Origin: Candidatus Geothrix skivensis
GTDB lineage: Bacteria; Acidobacteriota; Holophagae; Holophagales; Holophagaceae
Length of the DNA stretch: 64,000 nucleotides
NCBI GenBank assembly: GCA_016721195.1
Contig: JADKIO010000005.1
Span: 928,001 to 992,000, forward strand
Reading direction: 5' to 3'
Shown: piece after piece, positions 57,481 to 64,000 of the stretch
How positions within the stretch are numbered: position 1 is the stretch's first letter
Layout of the letters: every line of letters starts with the position of its first letter
The notes under the pieces: model-generated
What the model saw: the letters and a program-made list of their open reading frames with translations, nothing else
What the model was told of the DNA's origin: nothing
Database searches by the model: none
Program-made: the position numbers and the translations under genes

Positions 57481-59487
57481 ATGCCCCTCGCCGACCTGAT
57501 CGCCGCCCTGCTGCTGCCGGTCCCGCCCTGGCTGGGGTTCTGGCTCTTCCGGCGCAAGGGGAACGTGGGCCTCAGCTACGGCTACTTCCTGGGGGGCATC
57601 CTGACGGTGCTGGCCCTGCCCTGGGGGAGGCTCGTGGGCTCGTCGGTGCCCACCTCGCAGCTGGGGGGTGCCCTCTTCGGGTTCACGCTCTTCCTCCAGG
57701 CCCAGCGGGAGGGCGTGCAGGGGATCCGGCGCCTGGCCATGGGCGTGGGCGGCGCCACGGGCGTGCTGCTCCTGCTCCTGCTGCGCCTGCACCTGCCCTG
57801 GCAGGAAATTCTCCATTTCTGGGCCGGCGCCGCCCTGGAAGCCCTCCTCTGGCTGCTCTTCTCCGATCTGGCCTACCGCTTGACCCGGGGCCGTCAGCTG
57901 GAGGTGCGCATGCCCGTGGTGGGGGCGGCCACCCTTGGCCTGGGGGCCCTTGTCCAGATGCTGCTTCCGGCCGGGCTCCCTCGGCTCACCTGGTCCGCGG
58001 CCCTGCTGGCCGGGCTTCTGCTGGGGCTGGTGGCCCTTCAGCAGCTCCGGTGGCTCCGAGCCCAGGGTGCCTGGGTGGAGGGCCGTGGGGAGGGTCTGCG
58101 GTTGGCCCTGGCCCTGCTCGAACAAAAGAAGGCGACGGGCCTGCCTCAGCTGAGCCTTGGTCTGGAGGCCCACCAGCCCATGTGGCTGGTGGATGCCCAG
58201 GGACGGATCCTCGAATCCAATGGCCCCCTCAGCCAACTGGCCGGGCTGCCCAGGCAGCGGCTCCGGGGCTACGCGCTGGATGCCATCTTCCAGGGCGGAG
58301 ACGCCGGGGTGTGGGAAGGATTGCGTAGCCAGCTGCTGCAGTATGGATGCGCGGCCATGCAGGCCGCGCAGGTGAGTGATGACGGCTCGTTCCGGCAGGT
58401 GGGGCTGGAGGCCTCGACCTTCGATCGCGGCATGGCCCTGGTCTGGATCACCGACCCGTCCGCGGGCTCCCTCACCCTCAGCGGGGGCGGGCTTCATGAG
58501 TCCGGGGGCGGGGAGGATGCCCGCCGGAAGAGGGCCAATGCCCTGCTCGCGCTATCCGCTGCCATCGGGCGCTTCCGCGCCGGCAGCACCGGCGACCTGT
58601 CCCCTTCGGCGGCCGCCTTGGTGGGGGCTGCAGCGGCCCGCCTGGACCCTGCCTCCGAGCCGGCGGTACCTCCCGTCCAGGTGGAGGTGAGGGTCGCCCT
58701 CGCCCGGGTCCTGGCCCGCCTCCAGAGGCTGCTGCCGGCGGGCGGATCCATGCACCTGGAGGCGGCGGACCTGTCGCTGGCCATGGATCCGGAGGTCCTG
58801 GAACGCATTGCCACCCACCTGGCCTTGCATGCCATCGAGGGTTCCCGCTCCGCGAGGCTGGCCTTGATCCTCGAGCCCGTGTACCTGGGCCGCAGGATGT
58901 TCGGCCTGCTGCACGTGCGGCAGGAGGTCGGGAAGCCGCACCTCGTCCGAACCCTTTTCGGCCTGGGCTGGTTGCGCCAGTCCGTCATGGACGCCGGGGG
59001 CCTGCTGGAACTGGACCAGGATGCCAAGGGCGGCATCCGGCCGCGCATCTACCTGCCCACCGCCACTCAGGCCCTGGCCATTGATCTGGAGCGGGCCCTG
59101 CAAGGGCGCCGAGTCTGGGTGGTGGACCAGGATCCCCTGGCCCGGGAAGCCCTCCTTGCCCTGGTGCAGCTTGGGGGCGGCCTGGGCCTAGCCTTCGAGG
59201 ATCTGCGCAGCCTGCTCCGCAGCACCCGCGGAATGCAGCAGCCGGATGTGCTGGTGCTGGAACGCACGGCCCAGCTCGAACGGTTCCATCGGTCCATGCG
59301 CACCTTCCAGAAGGATCCGGTTCCGACGCTGGTGATGGGCCTGGGGCATCCCCTGCCCTTGAACCCAAGCGCCCTGGGACTAAGCCGACTGGGCTTTCTG
59401 GAGAAACCGTTCCGGCCTGAGGCCTTCCTCGAAGCGGTCATGGCTCTGCTAAGCCGACCAGATGGATCGAATCCGGGGCTGTTGTAG
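57481..59487 (+). CDS. Membrane protein with PAS-like and degenerate hybrid-kinase/receiver domains
   Basis: 668 residues from the ATG at 57481. Seven or so membrane segments fill 5-210. A PAS-like domain follows (QPMWLVDAQGRILESNGPLS). The middle has helical segments where DHp and ATPase domains would be (ALLALSAAIGRFR, RIATHLALHAIEGSRSARLAL), but I find no phosphoacceptor His motif and no clear N or G boxes. The C-terminal ~115 residues are receiver-like: GRRVWVVDQDPLAREALL gives the acidic pocket and Lys642 lies in FLEKPF, but the phosphoacceptor position is Glu594 (VLVLERT). It probably signals without phosphotransfer. No close partner. Confidence 0.65.
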   Translation: MPLADLIAALLLPVPPWLGFWLFRRKGNVGLSYGYFLGGILTVLALPWGRLVGSSVPTSQLGGALFGFTLFLQAQREGVQGIRRLAMGVGGATGVLLLLLLRLHLPWQEILHFWAGAALEALLWLLFSDLAYRLTRGRQLEVRMPVVGAATLGLGALVQMLLPAGLPRLTWSAALLAGLLLGLVALQQLRWLRAQGAWVEGRGEGLRLALALLEQKKATGLPQLSLGLEAHQPMWLVDAQGRILESNGPLSQLAGLPRQRLRGYALDAIFQGGDAGVWEGLRSQLLQYGCAAMQAAQVSDDGSFRQVGLEASTFDRGMALVWITDPSAGSLTLSGGGLHESGGGEDARRKRANALLALSAAIGRFRAGSTGDLSPSAAALVGAAAARLDPASEPAVPPVQVEVRVALARVLARLQRLLPAGGSMHLEAADLSLAMDPEVLERIATHLALHAIEGSRSARLALILEPVYLGRRMFGLLHVRQEVGKPHLVRTLFGLGWLRQSVMDAGGLLELDQDAKGGIRPRIYLPTATQALAIDLERALQGRRVWVVDQDPLAREALLALVQLGGGLGLAFEDLRSLLRSTRGMQQPDVLVLERTAQLERFHRSMRTFQKDPVPTLVMGLGHPLPLNPSALGLSRLGFLEKPFRPEAFLEAVMALLSRPDGSNPGLL

Positions 59488-59524
59488 GCTGTCAGAAGTG
59501 GTTGGGCGCTCTTTGGGAGGTGGC

Positions 59525-60916
59525 ATGTCCACAATTGCAGTCATCCTGGCGGCGGGCCTCGGAACCCGGATGAAGTCCCGGCTGCCCAAGGTCCTCCACC
59601 CGATCCTCGGGGATCCCAGCCTCCTCTGGGTCCTGCGAGCGCTGCCGCCGGACCTCGCGGGTGCCGTGGTCGTGGTGCACCATGGGAAGGAGCTGGTCCT
59701 CGAGGCGCTGGCGGCTTGGCAGGTCGCCGGCCTACTGCCCTGCCCCGTCACCACCGTGGATCAGGGGAATCCGCTGGGCACGGGCCATGCCCTCCAGACC
59801 TGCGTCTCCGAGCTGGATCGCCTGGGTGCGAGCCGGGTGGTGATTCTCTCTGGCGATGTGCCCCTCACCACCTCGGCCACCGTGGCCAGGCTCTGCGCCG
59901 CCGAGGCCCTGCTGCTGGCCATGGACCTGTCCACGCCCGGTTCCTACGGCCGCGTCATCCAGCATCCCGATGGCCGGCTTGCCGGGATGGTGGAGGCCAA
60001 GGACGCCACCCCGGAACAGCTGACGATCCGACGGGTGAACGGAGGCGCTTATGCCCTGCCCTGGCCCGCCCTCCGCCGGGCCCTGCAAGGGCTCGGGAAT
60101 GACAATGCCCAAGGGGAGTACTACCTCACGGACGCCGTGGCGGCCCTGGCCCAGGAGCTAACCGTGGGGGTGGAAGTCTGCGACCCCGAGGAACTGGCCG
60201 GCATGAACTCCCGCCAGGACCAGGCGGCGCTTCAGCAGGCGGCCCAGCGCCGCATCCACAGCCACTGGATGGCCGAGGGCGTGACCTTCCTGCATCCTGA
60301 CAGCACCCTGGTGGGTCCCCGGGTCGTGCTCCAGAGGGATGTCCTGCTGGAACCCGGCGTGAGGCTGGAGGGTGGGGTCCAGGTGGGCGAGGCCTGCCGC
60401 ATCGGGCAGGGAACGGTGATCACCGACTCGCGGCTGGACCCTGGCGTCGAGATCCGCCCCTACTGCGTCATCGAGCGGGCCCAGGTGGGATCGGGTGCCA
60501 AGGTCGGCCCATTCGCCCGGCTGCGGGAAGGCACCGATTTGGCAGAAGGGGTTCACATCGGCAACTTTGTGGAAACCAAGAAGGCCAAGCTCCACCGGGG
60601 CGCCAAGGCCAATCACCTGGCCTACCTCGGTGATACGGAGATCGGCGAGGGCTCGAACATAGGCGCCGGCGTCATCACCTGCAACTACGATGGCGTCAAC
60701 AAGCATCGAACGATCATCGGTCGGAACGTCTTCGTGGGCTCCGACACTCAACTGGTGGCCCCGGTTGTCATCGGGGATGGTGCTCTCATCGGCGCGGGCA
60801 CCACGATCACCAAGGATGTTCCCGCGGACGCCCTGGCCCTCAGCCGCACCCCCCAGAACACCCTCGAAGGCGGGGCCGCAAAAATCCGGTCGAGGCAGAA
60901 GAAGAGGACTGGCTAG
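59525..60916 (+). CDS. glmU: Bifunctional UDP-GlcNAc pyrophosphorylase / GlcN-1-P acetyltransferase
   Basis: 463 residues, standard length. GGGAGG precedes the ATG at 59525. N-terminal uridyltransferase: VILAAGLGTRMKSRLPKVLHP (in part), QGNPLGTGHAL, ILSGDVPLTT and VNGGAYALP. C-terminal left-handed beta-helix acetyltransferase: hexapeptide repeats from about 250, including FVETKKAKLHRGAKANHLAY with catalytic His, GAGVITCNYDGVNKH and GAGTTITKDVPADALALSR. It supplies UDP-GlcNAc for peptidoglycan and LPS and also for BshA. Confidence 0.96.
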   Translation: MSTIAVILAAGLGTRMKSRLPKVLHPILGDPSLLWVLRALPPDLAGAVVVVHHGKELVLEALAAWQVAGLLPCPVTTVDQGNPLGTGHALQTCVSELDRLGASRVVILSGDVPLTTSATVARLCAAEALLLAMDLSTPGSYGRVIQHPDGRLAGMVEAKDATPEQLTIRRVNGGAYALPWPALRRALQGLGNDNAQGEYYLTDAVAALAQELTVGVEVCDPEELAGMNSRQDQAALQQAAQRRIHSHWMAEGVTFLHPDSTLVGPRVVLQRDVLLEPGVRLEGGVQVGEACRIGQGTVITDSRLDPGVEIRPYCVIERAQVGSGAKVGPFARLREGTDLAEGVHIGNFVETKKAKLHRGAKANHLAYLGDTEIGEGSNIGAGVITCNYDGVNKHRTIIGRNVFVGSDTQLVAPVVIGDGALIGAGTTITKDVPADALALSRTPQNTLEGGAAKIRSRQKKRTG

Positions 60917-60946
60917 GGTAAGCTGTTCCTTTAGGTTCGGAGCTCC

Positions 60947-61723
60947 ATGATCCTGAGTTTCTTCGATAAGGCCGGTGCCGGCGTACTGAAGGGCATGGAC
61001 ACCGCCGGGGACTTCGCGGTCCTCTCCGGGAGGACCTTCGCGGCCATCTTCAAGCGACCCTTCGACGGGGCCAACCTTATGCGCCAGTTCCAGGCCGTGG
61101 GGATCAATTCCTTGCCGGTAGTGCTCCTCACCAGCCTGGCCGTGAGCATGGTGTTCGCTGTGCAGCTGGCCTATGGCTTCAAGCAGTTCCAGGCCGGTGG
61201 CCTCGCTGCAGGGGTCGAGGGCCTGGCCGTGGTGCGGGAGCTGGCTCCGGTCATCACGGGGCTGATGCTGTCCGGCCGGGTGGGCAGCGCCATGGCGGCC
61301 GAACTGGGCACCATGCAGGTGACCGAGCAGATCGACGCCCTGGAATGCCTTGCCACCGACCCGATCCACTACCTCTTCGTGCCTCGGTTCCTGGCGGCGG
61401 CCATCATGCTGCCGCTCCTCACGGCGGTCTCCATCGTCATCGGCTACTGGGGCGGCTACCTGGTGCTGGTGGGCGTCGAGGGCCAGAGCGCCTTTGTCTA
61501 CGGCAACGAGTTCTACAAGCTCCTGGCCGCCCGCGACATCCGCATCGCCCTCACCAAGGCCTTGGTGTTCGGGATGATCATCGCCCTGGTCGGGTGCTGG
61601 AAGGGCTACCGCACCTCCGGTGGTGCCGAAGGCGTGGGCAATGCCCCCACCAGCAGCGTGGTAACCAGCTCGCTATGGATCCTTATCTCCGACTTTTTCC
61701 TGACCAAACTACTGCTGGTATGA
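60947..61723 (+). CDS. mlaE: MlaE-family lipid ABC transporter permease
   Basis: 258 residues, GGAG before the ATG. Five membrane segments with the family core: VVRELAPVITGLMLSGRVGS and MAAELGTMQVTEQIDALECLATDP, then IMLPLLTAVSIVIGYWGGYL. MlaE pairs with MlaF and MlaD to shuttle phospholipids between membranes. The gene order mlaE-mlaF-mlaD is intact with 4-base spacing or overlaps. The operon has no mlaC in the window; downstream genes are not visible beyond 64 kb. Confidence 0.95.
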   Translation: MILSFFDKAGAGVLKGMDTAGDFAVLSGRTFAAIFKRPFDGANLMRQFQAVGINSLPVVLLTSLAVSMVFAVQLAYGFKQFQAGGLAAGVEGLAVVRELAPVITGLMLSGRVGSAMAAELGTMQVTEQIDALECLATDPIHYLFVPRFLAAAIMLPLLTAVSIVIGYWGGYLVLVGVEGQSAFVYGNEFYKLLAARDIRIALTKALVFGMIIALVGCWKGYRTSGGAEGVGNAPTSSVVTSSLWILISDFFLTKLLLV

Positions 61724-61727
61724 CGAC

Positions 61728-62513
61728 ATGTCCGTGATTGAAGTCGTCAACCTGTCCAAGGCCTTCGGGCCCAAGGTCGTGCTTTCGAACGTGAACCTCC
61801 GGGTGGAGGAGGGCGAAAGCCTGGTGGTGCTGGGCGGGTCGGGTACCGGCAAGACCGTCCTGCTGCGCAACATCATGGGGCTCCTCACGCCGGACTCCGG
61901 CCACGTGGCCGTGGAGGGCAAGATCATCGCCCAGCTCAGCCGCGACGAGCTCTTCGAGGTGCGGCAGAGCATCGGCATGTGCTTCCAGATGGCCGCCCTC
62001 TTCGACTCCATGACCGTCTTCGAGAACGTGGCCTTCGGCCTTCGGCGCCACCAGAAGATGAACGAGGCCCAGATCCAGGCCCGGGTGGAGGAATGCCTGT
62101 CCATGGTGGGCATGAAGGGCACGGACAAGCTGAAGCCAGCGGAGCTCTCCGGCGGCATGAAGCGCCGGGTGGGTTTCGCCCGGGCCATCGCGCTCAAGCC
62201 CAAGATCCTCCTCTTCGACGAGCCCACCACGGGCCTTGATCCCGTGATGACCGACGTCATCGGCCGCGTCATCCTGGACCTCAAACACGAACTGGGCGTC
62301 ACCACCATCACCATCACCCACGACCTGAAATCCGCCTTTGAGATCGCCGACCGCATCGCCCTGATCTTCCGGGGGGAATGCATCGCCTGCCAGACTCCGG
62401 CCGAGTTCAAGGTCAATCCCCACCCCGTGGTCCAACAGTTTCTCCGGGGTGATGCCGACGGGCCCTTCCTCCAGGACCCGCCCCCACCCAAGCGAAAGGA
62501 GGCTCGCGCATGA
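61728..62513 (+). CDS. mlaF: MlaF-family ABC transporter ATP-binding protein
   Basis: 261 residues. Walker A GGSGTGKTVLLRN, signature LSGGMKRRVGFARAI, Walker B ILLFDEPTTGLDP and H-loop ITITHDLKS are all intact. The start is 4 bp after mlaE with no strong SD, suggesting translational coupling. The final residues are Pro/Lys-rich. It powers the Mla permease. Confidence 0.95.
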   Translation: MSVIEVVNLSKAFGPKVVLSNVNLRVEEGESLVVLGGSGTGKTVLLRNIMGLLTPDSGHVAVEGKIIAQLSRDELFEVRQSIGMCFQMAALFDSMTVFENVAFGLRRHQKMNEAQIQARVEECLSMVGMKGTDKLKPAELSGGMKRRVGFARAIALKPKILLFDEPTTGLDPVMTDVIGRVILDLKHELGVTTITITHDLKSAFEIADRIALIFRGECIACQTPAEFKVNPHPVVQQFLRGDADGPFLQDPPPPKRKEARA

Positions 62514-63976
62514 AGCTCGAAACCCGCGTAGGCATGTTCTTCACCGCCGGCATCGCCGTGATCGGCTTCCTCATCTTCCGGACGGAGAAGCTTGAGCTGG
62601 GTGGAAGATCCAACCAGGCCGAGCGCTTCACCTTCTTCGACCAGGTGGCAGGGCTCAACCAGCAGAGCGCCGTCCGCGTGGCTGGCGTCAAGGTGGGGGA
62701 GGTGCGGCGGATCCTGCTCGAAGGCGGCAAGGCCAAGGTGCTCCTGAGCCTTGGGAAGGAGGTGGCGGTCTACGGAGATGCCACCGTCTCCCTGGGCTCC
62801 ATCGGCATCCTGGGGGAGAAGTTCATCGACCTGGACCCCGGCCACTCGGCCAAGGGGCCCTTCCCCGAGGACAAGCCCCTCCCCAGCAAGGCCGGGGTGA
62901 GCCTCGACAACCTGATGGAGACCCTCGCCGAAGTGGGCAACAACGTGAAGGGGGTCACCCAGGCCCTCAACCAGTCCATCGGCGGCGAGCATGGCCGCCA
63001 GAAGATCGACGAGATCGTGGACAACATTCGCGTGCTCACCGCCGAATTCCGCTCCATGGCCCAGGAAAACCACGGCGCCATCAACAACACCATGGCCAAT
63101 GTGGAGGCCATCACCGCCGACCTGCGGGACAAGCTGCCCAAGCTGGCCCAGCAGTTCGAGAGCGTGGGCAAGAACCTCAATGCCATGCTCGAAGAGAACC
63201 GGCCCGAGTTGAAGGGCGTAGTGGGCGATGTGCGCAAGCTGGCCCAAAGCTTCCAGGGCACGGCTGACAACCTCAAGGTCCTCACGGAGCGCATCAACAA
63301 GGGCGAAGGCACCATCGGCAAGCTGCTGAACGACGAGACCACCATCAAGAAGATCAACGAGGCCGTGGACAACGTGAACGGGCTGCTGGGCGGGTTCAAC
63401 AAGATGGACTTCCGGCTGGACATGAACGCGGCCCAGTGGGACAAGCGGAAGGACAGCCGGGTGGGCCTGGACCTCGAGATCGCGCCCCGGCCGGACTACT
63501 GGTACTCCCTGGGCATCGGCTCCACGCCGGATGGCAAGATCAGCGAAAGCCAGCGCACCACCACCAAGCTGGACCCGGTCACGGGCCAACCCGTGACCGT
63601 GCTGGAGAGGAGCCAGTTCGTCACCACGGACCGTGCCTTCAGCGTCTCGGCCCAGTTCGCCAAGCGCATCGGCGCCGCCGTCTTCTCTGCGGGCATCGTC
63701 GAAGGCAAGGGCGGTGGTGGCCTCGAACTGCGCACCCTGGAAGGGGACCGCCTCCGGCTGGGGGTGCTCGCCTACGACTTCTCCAAGCGGGAGGACAAGC
63801 CGAATCCCCGCTATCGCTTCACCACCAGCTACCAGTTCTGGAAGGGGGCCTATGTCCAGGCCGGCATCCAGGACATCGCCAACAAGGACTTCCGCACGGT
63901 CTTCTTCGGGGGTGGCCTCCGCTGGAAGGATGATGATCTGAAGAAGATGATCGGCCTTGCCGGAGTCGGGAAATGA
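62510..63976 (+). CDS. mlaD: MlaD-type MCE protein with long C-terminal region
   Basis: 488 residues, about three times E. coli MlaD. An N-terminal membrane anchor (GMFFTAGIAVIGFLIF) leads to one MCE domain (about 38-120: FDQVAGLNQQSAVRVAGVKVGEV, split here into the typical V-x-G-L-x-x-x-x-x-V-x-x-x-G-V-x-V-G-x-V). A long helical region (about 130-300) is followed by ~185 residues of alternating beta strands (YRFTTSYQFWKGAYVQAGI, FRTVFFGGGLRWKD) that look barrel-like. It overlaps mlaF and the next gene by ATGA. Confidence 0.93.
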   Translation: MKLETRVGMFFTAGIAVIGFLIFRTEKLELGGRSNQAERFTFFDQVAGLNQQSAVRVAGVKVGEVRRILLEGGKAKVLLSLGKEVAVYGDATVSLGSIGILGEKFIDLDPGHSAKGPFPEDKPLPSKAGVSLDNLMETLAEVGNNVKGVTQALNQSIGGEHGRQKIDEIVDNIRVLTAEFRSMAQENHGAINNTMANVEAITADLRDKLPKLAQQFESVGKNLNAMLEENRPELKGVVGDVRKLAQSFQGTADNLKVLTERINKGEGTIGKLLNDETTIKKINEAVDNVNGLLGGFNKMDFRLDMNAAQWDKRKDSRVGLDLEIAPRPDYWYSLGIGSTPDGKISESQRTTTKLDPVTGQPVTVLERSQFVTTDRAFSVSAQFAKRIGAAVFSAGIVEGKGGGGLELRTLEGDRLRLGVLAYDFSKREDKPNPRYRFTTSYQFWKGAYVQAGIQDIANKDFRTVFFGGGLRWKDDDLKKMIGLAGVGK

Positions 63977-64000
63977 CGCAGCCAACCCTGAGCCCGGCGG
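63973..64000 (+). CDS. Start of a gene truncated by the window edge
   Basis: An ATG overlaps the mlaD stop as ATGA; the first nine codons read MTQPTLSPA. It is probably the next gene of the mla operon; nothing about its function can be said from nine residues. Confidence 0.5.

Overview
This GC-rich window looks like a chromosomal segment of a diderm bacterium, most probably an acidobacterium of the Holophaga/Geothrix type. That placement is inferred from gene content: a large lactate-oxidation island, an acidobacterial-type VWFA protein, monomeric isocitrate dehydrogenase, BshA, LPS-export and Mla genes, a TTG/GTG-tolerant start-codon pattern and many ATGA/TGATG gene overlaps. No 16S gene or other decisive marker is present. 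Nearly everything is ordinary chromosomal coding; I see no phage, transposase, CRISPR array or toxin-antitoxin locus.

Layout. 1-3.5 kb: the tail of a polysaccharide deacetylase, a secreted VWFA-like protein and a multi-SCP2 protein. 3.7-6.7 kb (minus): a tightly overlapping LytS/LytTR two-component operon with a LiaF-like protein, a small membrane protein and a 37-residue hydrophobic peptide gene. 6.8-14.6 kb: an IMPACT/YigZ protein, formate-THF ligase, monomeric NADP-isocitrate dehydrogenase, a 5'-nucleotidase split into two secreted genes, and a membrane protein. 14.6-21.4 kb (plus): a complete trpEGDCFBA operon with a promoter, a leader peptide containing three consecutive Trp codons, and a perfect attenuator hairpin; trpC carries a one-base frameshift, and a 122-bp insertion-like duplication separates trpE from trpG. 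21.5-30.3 kb: a FadL-type porin, thiolase, DivIVA, YggT, BshA, a beta-propeller sensor and a KAS-III enzyme. 30.4-35.2 kb: a 1375-residue DUF3857/transglutaminase/TPR protein, then a 650-bp repeat-rich gap ending at tRNA-Met.

35.3-46.8 kb is a lactate-utilisation island. It holds lutA-lutB-lutC (lutB frameshifted in a homopolymer), a second L-lactate dehydrogenase made of a LutB-LutA fusion plus a LutC-like protein, a 946-residue FAD/Fe-S D-lactate-dehydrogenase-type protein, the lactate permease LldP and a divergent GntR/FadR-type regulator. A perfect TGGTCAGACCA operator lies in the shared promoter. Internal hairpin terminators divide the island into several transcription units. 46.8-52.6 kb: palindromic repeats, tRNA-Ile(CAU), a Lon-N-domain protein, KdsD, a single-chain LptF-LptG fusion, MnmA, tRNA-Cys and tRNA-Gly. 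52.6-64 kb: a Fur-family regulator, a PAS histidine kinase, an Hfq with long tails, PdxA, a PabC-like protein, a degenerate hybrid kinase, GlmU and MlaE-MlaF-MlaD.

Functional themes are lactate uptake and oxidation, Trp synthesis under probable attenuation, and envelope biogenesis. The observations I rate highest are the Trp attenuator, the insertion between trpE and trpG, the covarying palindromic repeat family at 34.7 and 46.9 kb, the duplicated lactate dehydrogenase systems, and the unlisted small membrane-peptide gene at 6.63-6.74 kb. The two single-base frameshifts (trpC, lutB) lie in otherwise intact genes, so sequencing error must be excluded before calling them mutations.
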